Of a stretch of 64,000 nucleotides of DNA, positions 32,401 to 44,728 are shown piece after piece; positions within the stretch are counted from its first letter, which is position 1, and each line of letters opens with the position of its first letter. The notes below the pieces were generated by a model, which had not been told where the DNA came from, searched no databases, and worked only from the letters and a program-made list of their open reading frames with translations. Location: the NCBI GenBank assembly GCA_016169945.1, contig JADLSH010000145.1:1426001-1490000 (forward strand), read 5' to 3'. The position numbers and the translations under genes are program-made. Origin of the DNA: Trachythela sp. YZ-2020. Taxonomy: Eukaryota > Cnidaria > Anthozoa > Malacalcyonacea > Clavulariidae.

Positions 32401-35400
32401 AGCTTACTGTATAGACGCTACCTACACTGGCACCACACGTAACTGACCAGAAGCTTACTGTATAGACGCTACCTACAATGGCACCACACGTAACTGACCA
32501 GAAGCTTACTGTATAGACGCTACCTACACTGGCACCACACGTAACTGACCCAAAGCTTACTGTATAGACGCTACCTACACTGGCACCACACGTAACTGAC
32601 CCAAAGCTTACTGTATAGACGCTACCTACACTGGCACCACACGTAACTGACCCAAAGCTTACTGTATAGACGCTACCTACACTGGCACCACACGTAACTG
32701 ACCCGAAGCTTACTGTGTAGACGCTACCTACATTGGCACCACACGTAACTGACCCGAAGCTTACTATATAGACGCTACCTACACTGGCACCACACGTAAC
32801 TGAACAGAAGCTTACTGTATAGACGCTACCTACAATGGCACCACACGTAACTGACCCGAAGCTTACTGTATAGACGCTACCTACACTGGCACCACACGTA
32901 ACTGACCAGAAGCTTACTGTATAGACGCTACCTACAATGGCACCACACGTAACTGACCAGAAGCTTACTGTATAGACGCTACCTACACTGGCACCACACG
33001 TAACTGACCCGAAGCTTACTGTATAGACGCTACCTACACTGGCACCACACGTAACTGACTCGAAGCTTACTGTATAGACGCTACCTACACTGGCACCACA
33101 CGTAACTGACCAGAAGCTTACTGTATAGACGCTACCTACACTGGCACCACACGTAACTGACCAGAAGCTTACTGTATAGACGCTACCTACACTGGCACCA
33201 CACGTAACTGACCCAAAGCTTACTGTATAGACGCTACCTACACTGGCACCACACGTAACTGACCCAAAGCTTACTGTATAGACGCTACCTACACTGGCAC
33301 CACACGTAACTGACCCAAAGCTTACTGTATAGACGCTACCTACACTGGCACCACACGTAACTGACCAGAAGCTTACTGTATAGACGCTACCTACACTGGC
33401 ACCACACGTAACTGACCCAAAGCTTACTGTATAGACGCTACCTACACTGGCACCACACGTAACTGACCCAAAGCTTACTGTATAGACGCTACCTACACTG
33501 GCACCACACGTAACTGACCCAAAGCTTACTGTATAGACGCTACCTACACTGGCACCACACGTAACTGACCCAAAGCTTACTGTATAGACGCTACCTACAC
33601 TGGCACCACAGGTAACTGACCCGAAGCTTACTGTGTAGACGCTACCTACATTGGCACCACACGTAACTGACCCGAAGCATACTATATAGACGCTATCTAT
33701 ATACACTGGCACCACACGTAACTGACCCAAAGCTTACTGTATAGACGCTACCTACACTGGCACCACACGTAACTGACCCGAAGCTTACTGTATAGACGCT
33801 ACTTACACTGGCACCACACGTAACTGACCCGAAGCCTACTGTATAGACGCTACCTACACTGGCACCACACGTAACTGACCCAAAGCTTACTGTATAGACG
33901 CTACCTACACTGGCACCACACGTAACTGACCCGAAGCTTACTGTATAGACGCTATACCTACACTGGCACCACACGTAACTGACCCAAAGCTTACTGTATA
34001 GACGCTACCTACACTGGCACCACACGTAACTGACCCGAAGCTTACTGCATAGACGCTATACATGTACCTACACTGGCACCACACGTAACTGACCCGAAGC
34101 TTACTGTATAGACGCTATACCTACACTGGCACCACACGTAACTGACCCGAAGCTTACTGTATAGACGCTATACCTACACTGGCACCACACGTAACTGACT
34201 CGAAGCTTACTGCATAGACGCTACCTACACTGGCACAACACGTAACTGACCCAAAGCTTACTGTATAGACGCTACCTACACTGACACCACACGTAACTGA
34301 CCCGAAGCTTACTGTATAGACGCTACCTACACTGGCACCACACGTAACTGACCCGAAGCTTACTGTATAGACGCCATACCTACACTGGCACCACACGTAA
34401 CTGACCCGAAGCTTACTTTATAGAAGCTATACCTACACTGGCACCACACGTAACTGACCCGAAGCTTACTGTATAGAAGCTATACCTACACTGGCACCAC
34501 ACGTAACTGACCCGAAGCTTACTGTATAGACGCTACCTACACTGGCACCACGCGTTTTCAAAATGGCATATTTACCCTTGGTTCCAGCTGGTTACTACTC
34601 TCCAAAAGATGACGTTTCTAAATGTAAAAAGAGTAACTTTGTTAGCAACAGTCCTGCGTTTGTTAGCAACAGTCCTGCGTTTGCTCTGCCAAATGTTACA
34701 TGTGACGTTGCACAATTGCTTGCCCAGAGTTACTGATAATGAATAACAAGAATTGAATATAAAATTTGCAAACAACTGTATACAGTTTTTAATTATGTAC
34801 TGTATTCTGTTCTGTACTATAATTCAGAGCATCCTGTAAACTACATGACATTGACCACAAGTAGCCAGTTGTGGAAAACCCATACAGGGCTCAACATTTG
34901 CGGTATTCCGATATCCACGGGATACCAGAATTTGATTTTGGATGTTGGATATCATAGGCTTAGTATCCCGATGGGTAGTATAAAAATTCTGAATTTCTGA
35001 TCCAAACTCTGAAGTCTGCACATTGTGGCCAATGTCAACAAAATAGCTCTGTTTCGGTGCTTTGTTTCTTATTCTGTGTATTTGTTTCGTTGTTTGTCGC
35101 GCAAATGCGTAATGGATCTAGGCACGAGATTAATTCCAAACATATATACATACTGCCTGTATAAAAAGCACGTGCTCAAGCAAAGTTTACGGCAGTTTTT
35201 TTTTAAATGTGGAGATATTTAATACGAAAACAGCGAGAAAATCAACAAGGGAAACAACCAACTTCAACAGATGAAATAAAGGTATCTGGTCGTTTCGTCC
35301 CCTAACCGTTTCGTCCTCTACCCGTTTCAATGTTCCTTTGGACAATCTAACCAATGTTGTAAACAGAATATCCTCATTACAAAAACCGTCAAACAACTAC

Positions 35401-38400
35401 CGTGGATAATATAAACGTTAAAGACATTAAAATAAAGTTAAAACTGTGACATGTAGAAATTATTTCCCGATTATCAACTGTGAGTAACACAAATTTACAT
35501 GTGAAGGACTATTAGAGGACGAAACGACCATAAATCGAAATAACACAAGTTGATGACGAGAGACAACATACTTCATCTTCGGTAATTCAAATACAACAAG
35601 GTCAATAAGGCATGCACGTTCAAATCGGTGATGAAGGCCCACAAGATGAAGCACTGCAGCCGATACAAGTCGATGATGACGAACTAGGGACACTACACTA
35701 ACAGTAGACAGATGAGACCGTACAAGCCGTCGAGGAAGTACGACGACCAAATTTAACTGCCCAAGTAAGGCGCTATAAAAAAACTTATTACGGCCCGCTT
35801 ATTTTTTGGATATTTTACCATCCAAATCTGGGATACTAAATTTCAAGGAGGGATACCAGAGGTGCTAGAATCCACTTGGATACTGGTAAAAAATTCAAAT
35901 CTCGAGCCCTGGCATACAGTGGAGGCCTATTTGGATGGGACAATGATGTTATTGTGGGTAGTTGTATTTCACCCCAACTAAGTGATTCTGAATTTCTTTT
36001 CTTTCATAACATAACATACTGTAACATAACATAATTAGTTAAATTTACTTTATATTTATATATTATCTGCACCTGTATTCTTGGTAAAATAACATCACAA
36101 ACTCTGTCTTCTCGTATTAATTCATCAATGAATTCATCAATATGTGTCAGCTCAAACACTGGAAATGAATTTTCAAATACTTAAAGCCATGTTACGCAAG
36201 GAAATCTTGCTGCAAATTTCAACGCAATGTTAGGTAAAACGTATATTCGCAGAAAAAGTTTGAGCATGAATCTTGTTTTACTTTGCCGATATTTCTCCTA
36301 CTAAACATGCCCAGAAGGCACAACAAACAAATTAAAGTGCTTATAAACCCAAAATGGGTTTTTATTGATTCGGATAAGGCATGAAAAGTTAGTTAGTAAG
36401 TTCTAGATTAGGTTTTGGCTTAGACTTTTAGTTTCGGAGATATAAAGGCTCAAACAGGCAAATTTTGGCATTTTCTGAAAAAAAGTAGCGCGACCAAAAT
36501 ATCACCAAGGGGCCTGGATCCCAGGAACCCAACTTTGATAAACAACTAAGAAATATATGGCGAAGATATCGATGTATTGTGTTTTTTTGCATATTTTGTC
36601 TAAACGATGTTTCGTTTGTGCGTGATATTACACAGAAAGTACCAACAGTAATATATCTAGCTATCTGACACCTTTTTTGGATGTTAAATCACCTACTGCG
36701 GCTTTAAACCGATAGAAAAGAGGACACCGAAACTCATCGATCTGAGACATTTGGTGGCAAATACAGGCCATAGTTATCGACCTATAAACAAAGACAAATG
36801 TACCCAGTTGTCCCAACATAGAACAGGAATCAACATACAGGTAAGCTGTGATTTTAACAAATGCAATGATGTCTATTCGCGCGTATGAACTTTGGATATT
36901 TAACGTTTAATCATGCCACCTAAATGTGCATATTATTTGCTTAGTAGTTAGTATACAACGGTGTACAACGGTGTTTGTTGGCACACAAATCGATTGAAGT
37001 GCTTCTACCTCTGAGAGATTACATACTGCTGTTATAGAATAATATATCATATATGTTTCAATGTGAAAATTATCACAACTTTAATGCCTTTATGGTATTT
37101 AACTAATATAAATTAATAGGCCATTCTACTTTTAGATTTCAACCTACTTTATATGTGGACTTTCAGTGTCTTGTATTATCCTACACATCTGGTCAATGTC
37201 AAATGTTTTATATGACAGTGAGATACTGATGCTATATGTTTGATTGATACATGTATTTGGCACAAAGTTGATCACCAAGTGCTGCACTGTCCCACTAGTG
37301 GAACCACCTTAACCTGAGTATCAGGCATTTCTGCGGTTAGGCCTTGGTTTGTTAGCCACCTATGTTGAAGAACCTTAGGGAGGCTAAGAAAAAATTCCCT
37401 GAATAGATATACACTTCAAAATTGTATAGCCCATTAAACTATTTGTTTGTCATTTCATCTAGATTATCAGTGAAGTAAACTGGAACCATCAGTGAAAGAT
37501 GAATTAACATTTTTAATTAAATATTTATTAAACATCTTTATCAATATATGTTGTATTGTGACTCTACTGTGTCTTGGGGGCAAGTGCACTTTTAATAGCT
37601 CAGCCCCTTGATTGGATCGATTGGTTTAACCCATTAATTGGCAAATTTTACTCATCAGTGGTAGAGTACTGCCAATTAATGGGTTAACTGCGCTTGATTG
37701 GATCGGCTAAACCTTAGCTGCTTTTTGGGTAATGGGTTACCTAGAAAAGAGCCAGACTCCCACTATGGAGGAACTTTACCCATCTGGAAGGAGAGATTCC
37801 ACTTATAAAATGTGCAAGGACATCTGGTAGGGGAGGGGGTCAACATCCATTTCCCTCCATGGAGAGAAAGTCATTTTACTTGCACAGAGAAGCACCTTTC
37901 TGAGTCACTTAAATCAGCTATGTGGGCATGCCAAGAAAGTTGGATGTGTGTACACTGTGAGTAAAGCAAACCATCACTCTCACACCAGACATCTAATGTG
38001 AAAGTTGAAGCATGTTTGCTCTGCCCACACAGGCAAAGCTACTGTAATAGAAAGTATGATGTTTTACAGATCACATACTGGCCTTATGGCTTATTTATTA
38101 AATTAGATATGTTTCCCCACTAAAACATTCTCAAAAGATGAATATTATTCTAAGCCTATTTATGTGGCAATTAATGTTTAGTGTTGTCACAATAATTCCA
38201 TATATATATATATATCCAGTTTATGATATCTGTGTATTGATCATCTTTCATTTACATGGACAAAGATGACAATCTGTCAACCAATCTTCCTATGAAAGGT
38301 TCTGTGAGAATATACATGGGGGCCAATTTCATTAGATTGTGGGTTGGCCAGTTGCAGTTAACCAGTTATTATTCTTGAAAATGTCCAAATTTTGGGTAAA

Positions 38401-41400
38401 TTTGGATGTAAAATTTGTAGGGAAACAAGCTTCCTTGCTAAAGTGAGAACCAACTTTAAAGCAGGTGTAGAAATCAGAAATGAAATGCAACCGATTCCCA
38501 TGTCCATGAAGGCATGAAGACTATACAATGCAGTAAAAGGTTTAAGTTCCATTCCAAGAAACTTTTAACCCTTGTATTCGTTCATTTATTTCTTCTTTCT
38601 TTATTTGATACTATACGAAAGAATTTTATAAGCAATTGGTTCGCCAGAAGAGGCATCTATGTCCCAGAATTTATAGACATAAGTTACTGCAAGTGTCATG
38701 GTCGTCTCCACGATCGACTTTGAAATCGCATTTAAATCCATTCCTTCGTCTATATTCCACGATTGACGATGCAAACCACTAGGAGGGTTACTTTACACAC
38801 TCAAAAATGTGTTTGAGTTCAAAAATGTGTTTTTTTCCTCAAGAAATAGCCGACTTTTCAAGATGATTTATCCAAATGTAATAGTTTTTATAGTAAAATT
38901 AAATACACACGTTCCTGGGACCCAGTCCCCCGGAAGACGCTACTTTTTTTCCAAAATAGCGACTTTGAGCCTTTATATCTCCGAAACTAAAAGTCTAAGC
39001 CAAAAACTAATCTAGAACTTATTAACTAACTTTTTATGTTCTATCCGAATCAGTAAAAACCCATTTTGGGTTTATAAGCACTTTAATGAGAATGAGAATA
39101 TCGGTGAAGTGAAATGCAGGCCATGTTCACTGTTTTTCTGTGTGTACGTTTCTACATAACATGGCCCTGTGCAGAAACTGCGTTGTGAGTTGCAGCAATA
39201 ATTGCCCAGTACAACATGGCCTTTACAGTATACTACAACTGACAATGAACTGTGCAGCATAAAATAAAGTTTAAAGAATAAAAAGACAATTCATCATATT
39301 AAGGAGGGTATTTGAATGTGTAAAAATATCAACATCTAAAACAGGCACTTCATCATAGTGCTCTTAAACAAGGGAATATGATACAGGCACATTATGTGGA
39401 TACTGTACAGTATATCATAACTTTACAATAGCTAATACGTTACAACATAAGAGCCCTACTAGAAATACATGCTTGCAGTAACCCCTCGCCCCATGCACCC
39501 GAACATTGACAGACACTACATTCCAAAACATTACTGTTACTAAGCTTTTTCATCACAAAATCGGCTATGCAAAGGTGGTAGACGAGTCAGATATCTGGGT
39601 TCAAAGCAAAATTTTGGCTTGGAAAACTGAATTGATCTCTGGGCCTCTGGCTTACACCCCTCTTCACGACACACTCAAAGGCTATCGCCATATGAAATGT
39701 TTTACTTGACGTAATCATTGTGTTTCCCTTCATTTTAAATGTGCCATTAAAATTTTGATCATTACTGTAATAGTTTGGAAAGAAGAGTGGAAGGAAACAA
39801 TAATATTTTGGGAAATCTATTTTGGGTTGAGAATTTTTGAAAGAATAAAAAATGGAAATTTTGTTTCAAGAAGAGGAAGCACAGTAGCCATGGCAACTCG
39901 ATTAATAATATAAATTTATTTTCTGGAGTACAAAACAGTTTACAAAAGCTGCAAAAATAATTAAAATATTAGTTGTTTTAGCCATAGAAATATGAGATAT
40001 ATGCGGTAGGTATGTTCTTATGCATTCTATAAGCTTCAAATTAATGTTTTAATGCAACCTTCCGTTCACTAAAACGTTTCGAAACTGCCTTTTACTCTAT
40101 ATTTCTTTTCTTTTCTGTACAAACTGTGATAATATTTTTACTTTTAACAATAAAATTACCAATTGCCCAACTATATAAAGTAGGTATGTTATTTTGTTCT
40201 TTTTTGGCTTTGATTTACTGTACAAAACGTTTCGAAATTGTCATAAAACTTCAACTGTTTTTTGAACAATATTTTTATACTATGAAGTTTTTTTAGATAA
40301 AATAAGTTTTCTTTTCTATATAACGCATTTGAATTAACACTAAAACAATGTTGTATTGACCACACAGGATGAACTACGCAATTTCAAAACCTCAAACTAT
40401 AGTTGCATGCCAATTGACGGCAAAACTGCAAAAACAAGTATGCAAAATAAACACTTACCCGTTTAAGTTAAAACGCTTTAAAACTCGAAAATTCTGTCCT
40501 TTCTCGGCTTTTCGACTGCTTTATTTTCTTATTGACTTTAGTAAATAAAAGTCCTCTTAATATTTGTCTGAATCATAATATGTCCCGACTCCAGAGTACA
40601 AAAAAGTTTTCATACAAATGCATTATAAATTAAATGTCAAAAATAAAAAGCCAAAATGACAGTTATTTTTCTGACGTTTGCACATAAAAACAAAATCGTT
40701 GTCTTAGCCAATCATGATCTAGCTAGTTACCAGTTTTCTCTCGGCTTTAACACGCGCATGCGCATAACTTAAAAAACCGTCCATGACAAAAAAAAATGGT
40801 GGACGACTTTGCATCATTGAACTATAAGTAAACTGGAACGCTAACGCAGGGGGGGGAATTGAAGCCAGCTTAATTCAGTTTTTCTGAGTTTTGAGTTGAA
40901 ATACTTAACGCCGAACATTGGGCTGTATATGAAATTGAAGCTATTAAAAAGTTATATTTGATATAAAAACTTCAAGACTTTAGGTAAAAGGGAAATACTT
41001 AAAACTTTGAGGGAAAATTTGCCGTATTTTACAAAATTGCGGTTGTTTTTGTATTTTTTAAGTATTTCCATTTTGCCTAAAGTCTTGAAGTTTTTATATC
41101 AAATAGAACTTTTTAATAGCTTCAATTTCATATACAGCCCAATGTTCGGCGTTAAGTATTTCAACTCAAAACTCAGAAAAACTAGCTTGGCTTCAACGAA
41201 TCATAGGACTTGATCATAGGAGTTAGCGTTCCAGTTTACTTAGAGTTCACTGCTTTGCATTCCACAATGTTTTCACATACCCGGGTGTAAATATCCGAGC
41301 GGAATTAGTACCCTCGCACGGCGCTTCGCGCCGGCTCGGGGATAAACATATAAACAGAATAATATTATAAAAATATCTTGAAGGAATAATACTATGTACT

Positions 41401-44400
41401 ACTTAACAGTTGTGGAATGACCCCCCCCCCCCCTCACAACTATTACAGTCAAACCGGATGTTCTCTTGCGAGTAGGCCCTTCCCGATTGTCCTAGTACAA
41501 CTGGCACATTATGCACATAGCAATGCTTGTTTTCCCCCAAAATTATGCTCAAATTTATGCTCATTTTTCAAAATTATGCTCATTTGATTGAAAAAAATGC
41601 TTGGCTTTATTGAGAAGAAACACATCAACATATGGCACAACATGTGCTTTTCGTTAACTAACGCTTTATGCAAATATAACGTTAAGTTTAAAATGTTAAA
41701 TGTAAGTTATTTTGTGACGCCATCTTGTTTTTTCAATTAGCCAGTGCTTCCACTTTCAGATTTGTATTTCCGTATGACCGTATCGGATTATCAGATAATA
41801 AAATTAGTAAAACGTAAATATAGTTTTCCAAACTCACTAAAACTGCATGAACACCAAAAATATGAAAAGTTTTGCCTTTTAACACCCAAAATTCAGATGA
41901 ATTAGCGAAAAATTACCAAATTATGCTAGCACTTCTTTTCTTGAAAAAATGAAAAAAATATGCTCGTTAAGCCAAATTATGCTGAAAATTATGCTAGCAC
42001 AATCGGGAAGGGCCTACTTGCGAGCAACTTTGCAATATTGTCACGCAATATTGCAATTTTGATCTGGAGATTGCTCTGAGCAATTTGCAACCGGTGCGAA
42101 AAATTGCAAATTGAAATTCACAACCAGTTTTGTATACAAAGCCTCTGATTGGCTACTAGCAAAAAGAAAGCTCCAATCCAATTGCTCGGAGCATTTGATT
42201 GGTTTCATATTTTACTAGAGGCCAATCAGGGGCTTTGTTTACACACCTGGTTGTGAATTTCAATTTGCAATTTTGTTCGCACCAGTTGCAAATTGCTCAG
42301 AGCAATCTCCAAATCAAAATTGCAATATTGCGTGTCAATATTGCAATGTTGCTCGCAAGAGAACATCCGGTTTGACTGTAAGTATCAAGGATAAACTATG
42401 TACATTAGTAAGGCAGAAGTTATTATATATATACTTGTATTATATTGTACCCTGGTGGCTTACCTCCCATTTTATTTTGAACTTTAAGTTTTCTGTAATC
42501 GTTAAGAAGAGGTTCAAGATAGTTGTAGACATCAAGTGAAGTTCCAACAAGCCTCATATAGATTGCACCCAGAGCACGAACATATCTAAAGTGAAATAAT
42601 GAACCAAACACAATAAGTAATTAATTGTAGTCTATGATGTATGAAATGATATGATGAACACAGTAAACTCACAGAATTTATGTTACGGTAAAATGTGTTT
42701 TGTTGATATATTTCAACAAACGTATGTATTTCCATTATTTCCAATTGCAAATCAGTAATTAATCAAAAAGTGAGCTAAATATGCAATATATGCAGTAATA
42801 TGTTAAAAATATGGTACAGTCATTTCCACATGTTGGTTTTGTTTACATTTCTGTTTCCAAAATAATGAACTACATGAACGAAGTGGTGACAACTATAGCA
42901 CAATCAGGCTTTGCTAGTGCATAGAACTTCGTTAAACTGTTTGTATCACAGGCTGGAGACTCCAATGTACGCATGCGCATATAATCATTTACATATATAA
43001 ACCCATGGGCTGAGCTAGAGTGGATCGATATCGTAAATACCGAATACCGATATACCGCCATCAGAATACCGGTAAATACCGGTATATCGGTATTTTTAAC
43101 GTGTTTTTTTTAAGCCAAACTGAACTGCTTAACGTCGAGAAAAATCAAGTTTTGACAATATATTAATGTGACACATACTGTTATTAGTGCAAATGTCACA
43201 AGATTCGCATTATCAAGCTATGTTAACGGCGCTAAGCGGCAATTATTTAGTAGGCCGTCGATTGGGCGTCGAAGTGTTGAATCATTCAGTACTACAAGGT
43301 AATGTAAATGTCATTCAGTAACTGTATATGTAATTGGAAAAAATAAACAACAACAAAAACAACAAAAACAACAAAAAGTTACCTTCTTTACTTCTTATAC
43401 TGCCCGACAAATATTTCCAAAAAAATTTGAAAAGGTTTTCGCTGCTTCGCAAACGCTAGTACTTCCACTTTCCAAAATCGAAGGTTCCTTTTTTACCGAA
43501 ATTTCCTTCAAAAATTTCGCCATTTATATATTTCCGATTAAGGCGATTTAATAAACAAGACGTCTTGGTATTGCTAAACCAAAGCTGCTAGAACTGTAAG
43601 AACAAAATCGTCCATCTGTGAGTATTAACTTTGGTTTCTAAACGTGATTGTAAGCAAATTTGACTTGAAATAGCGTTTCAATCCGGTATTACGCAGCGAA
43701 ATACCGAAATGTCGGTATATCGGTATTTTTGAATTGTCAATATCGCCAATACCGGTATCTAAACAAATACCGATATACCGGATATATCCGGTATATCGAT
43801 CCACTCTAGGCTGAGCCAGAGGCCTGTCCACCCGTTCTTTTTGGACAGGCATTTTTTGATGTTAAGACATAAAACAAAATCCCAGTATTTCATCTTTAGT
43901 AGTTAGTACAACCGTACAGGCCTAAATTATGCTATATAACATATTGACATTCAACAGTCACTGCACATACCTTGACCAAGGGAAACATATTTCTTGGCCT
44001 AGTGCAGCACTTTTTGATGGGTAGATTGCTAATCCTGGCTAAGTCCATGTATCAACCACTCACTTTTGCTGAATTAGAATTGATACTGCTACTTAATTTT
44101 AAATCTCGAGGCCATTATTATTTTCTTACTTGAAATCATCATTTTTAATAAATTCCACAACAATTTCTTTTTCCGGTTGTATTTGCAACATTTTCAAAAC
44201 AAGACAAAGAAATGGCGTAGGTTTAATATTTCCACCAAATGTTCCCCCAATGTATTCTAGACCCATGGCTTTATCAACCAATAGTTCAGCTGAAAAAAAT
44301 GAATGAATAGTTAGGACCGATCTTCCAAGAAAGAGATGTCTAAAGAGAATTGAACTATTGAAGTTGTGTGCCCACTTTTCCTCATCTATAAAACTGCACA

Positions 44401-44722
44401 CTGTCTCATATGTGACATACATGTGCGCCCAAATTTTTGCAAGAAATATATTCTGTGCGCAGTTAACAAAGCTAGCAGTCTGGCTCGGTACTAACTACTA
44501 TAAAGTATAAAGTCTGTTTTTAAGTCTATATAAATAGCCGGCTGTACGCTATTTATAACCAAATCTACTTCGATTTCCACGTATTAACTTACCACTTAAA
44601 GCAAAACATTGTTCTTTCCAATATTTAGATTCATATATTCGAGTTCTAACAATCTTTTCAACTAAATATTGTGGATTTGTTCCTTTTACTGACTTGGCGT
44701 CTGTCACTGTTCTGTTCGCCAT
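26179..44722 (-). CDS. PRPF38A: Pre-mRNA-splicing factor 38A, complete in 9 exons
   Basis: Exons: 44722-44593, 44289-44130, 42585-42464, 36158-36073, 34617-34576, 31796-31722, 30176-30106, 26916-26863, 26410-26179; all GT-AG, phases consistent, 972 nt, 323 residues (human about 312). The Prp38 domain spans about residues 1-180: it starts [20 protein letters not shown] and carries [39 protein letters not shown] and HIDEFIDEL. An acidic segment (residues 181-205) and an RS-rich tail follow. PRPF38A is known as a B-complex tri-snRNP-associated factor that binds MFAP1 and ZMAT2/SNU23 and acts in spliceosome activation in the nucleus. The start has a good context (TCAAGATGGCG) and aligns with the family start. 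Six of the eight introns exceed 1 kb, mostly through inserted repeats. The C-terminus differs from human and ends in a RAKLGLKPL motif. Confidence 0.95.
26598..26795. mobile_element. Long foldback element in PRPF38A intron 8
   Basis: Arms of about 90 bp (CAATTACTTTATGGTTTCCG through GGAATGTTGC) pair around a short GCTCGAG-rich centre. A partial third copy of the arm (CCGTGTTTGGATCAGGCCAT, ACACGG) lies at 26543-26575. It sits about 190 bp from the terminal exon. Confidence 0.8.
27675..29900 (-). mobile_element. Ty1/Copia retrotransposon pol remnant, broken
   Basis: Minus-strand pol in several frames: the end of the integrase region ([13 protein letters not shown]), reverse transcriptase ([34 protein letters not shown], a YVDD box near 28980), and RNase H ([36 protein letters not shown]), ending [13 protein letters not shown] near 27760. 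Breaks: gag, protease and most of integrase are missing upstream of about 29890; there are frame shifts near 28970, 28690 and 28200; and about 290 bp of unrelated DNA lies at roughly 27838-28125. A purine-rich tract followed by TGTTG at 27675 may mark the 3' LTR start; no second LTR was found. It sits in PRPF38A intron 7 in the gene's own orientation. It is non-functional as it stands. Confidence 0.9.
30239..31449. mobile_element. TTAA-flanked non-autonomous DNA transposon, 1.2 kb
   Basis: TTAA lies at 30235-30238 and 31450-31453. Inverted ends are GGTGGCTCCCTACAGT and ACTGTAGGGAGCCACC. The interior is AT-rich without a transposase frame. TTAA targets are typical of piggyBac and Kolobok superfamilies. 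It fills most of PRPF38A intron 6. Confidence 0.85.
32036..32082 (+). mobile_element. Element head flanking the 51-bp array (copy 2)
   Basis: AACGTCGACGTTTTGTTG is followed by TTTTTCAGGTAGTTTGATCC, then the array begins at once. The hairpin part is missing. Confidence 0.6.
32083..34553. repeat. 51-bp minisatellite array, about 48 copies, in PRPF38A intron 5
   Basis: The unit runs TGACCCAAAGCTTACTGTAT, AGACGCTACCTACACTGGCA, CCACACGTAAC. Variants differ at the CCC/CCA/ACA position and by a 2-bp TA insertion after GCTA, more frequent near the right end. Because 51 is a multiple of 3, a minus-strand frame stays open for about 500 codons of a 17-residue repeat; there is no start context or homology, so it is not called a gene. 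Sequence identity between units is high, which suggests recent expansion or homogenisation. Confidence 0.95.
34576..34617 (-). CDS. PRPF38A: PRPF38A 42-nt micro-exon
   Basis: The minus strand reads acceptor TTTAG, then 42 nt encoding [14 protein letters not shown], then donor GGTAAAT. Both ends are phase 0, so it joins the exon ending PRIQ (36073) to the exon starting [13 protein letters not shown] (31796). The order matches the family sequence around the conserved LEPRxSALE region. It is too short to be found as an open frame. The left edge of the 51-bp minisatellite array lies only about 22 nt from its donor side. Confidence 0.9.
36336..39082. mobile_element. TTAA-flanked element, 2.7 kb, with about 190-bp inverted ends
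   Basis: TTAA lies at 36332-36335 and 39083-39086. Both ends begin AGTGCTTATAAACCCAAAAT, and the similarity continues for about 190 bp (through TTTAGTTTCGGAGATATAAA and CCCAGGAAC). No transposase frame is visible in 36530-38890. A small TTAACCCATTAA MITE is nested at 37625-37692. It lies in PRPF38A intron 3 and interrupts an older dispersed repeat. Confidence 0.88.
37625..37692. mobile_element. TTAACCCATTAA MITE, nested
   Basis: Ends are TTAACCCATTAATTGGCA and TGCCAATTAATGGGTTAA. The interior shares GTAGAGTACTGCCA with the copy at 53877-53988. It is nested in the 2.7-kb TTAA element. Confidence 0.7.
40815..41252. mobile_element. hAT-type foldback MITE with 8-bp duplication
   Basis: The flanking target duplication CTTTGCAT lies at 40807-40814 and 41253-41260. 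Ends read CATTGAACT(A)TAAGTAAAC and, inverted, CAGTGAACTCTAAGTAAAC. Arms of about 150 bp pair almost throughout (for example GCCGAACATTGGGCTGTATA and its complement). No transposase. It lies in PRPF38A intron 3. Confidence 0.8.
41444..42380. mobile_element. Tc1/mariner-like foldback element, interrupted
   Basis: Ends are TACAGTCAAACCGGATGTTC and its complement (42361-42380), fitting a TA target with CAGT termini. Arms of about 150 bp contain GCAATATTG palindromes and pair along most of their length once the 544-bp insertion at 41473-42016 is removed. It lies in PRPF38A intron 3 beside exon 42464. Confidence 0.75.
41473..42016. mobile_element. hAT-like non-autonomous element nested in the foldback
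   Basis: An 8-bp target duplication CTTGCGAG flanks it (41465-41472 and 42017-42024). Terminal inverted repeats are TAGGCCCTTCCCGATTGT and ACAATCGGGAAGGGCCTA. The interior is AT-rich with recurrent AAATTATGCT words, and there is no open frame. Confidence 0.88.
43016..43808. mobile_element. hAT-like non-autonomous element
   Basis: An 8-bp target duplication GGCTGAGC lies at 43008-43015 and 43809-43816. Ends are TAGAGTGGATCGATAT and ATATCGATCCACTCTA. Subterminal regions are dense in ACCGGTATATCGGTATTT-type words in both orientations. It lies in PRPF38A intron 2, and there is no transposase. Confidence 0.88.
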
Positions 44723-44728
44723 CTTGAA

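Larger units (their letters stand above)
36185..39238 (+). repeat. Dispersed repeat split by the 2.7-kb TTAA element
   Basis: The left part (36185-36331) matches the first half of 20325-20665 (GCTGCAAATTTCAACGCAAT, AAACATGCCCAGAAGG). The right part (39087-39238) matches the second half (GAGAATATCGGTGAAGTGAA, CATGTTCACTGTTTTTCTGT, CAACATGGCC). Confidence 0.7.

Noticed and set aside
32216..33730. 504-codon minus-strand open frame of a 17-residue repeat
   Set aside because: It is the 51-bp minisatellite; the unit is a multiple of three, so stops never appear. There is no start context, exon structure or homology.
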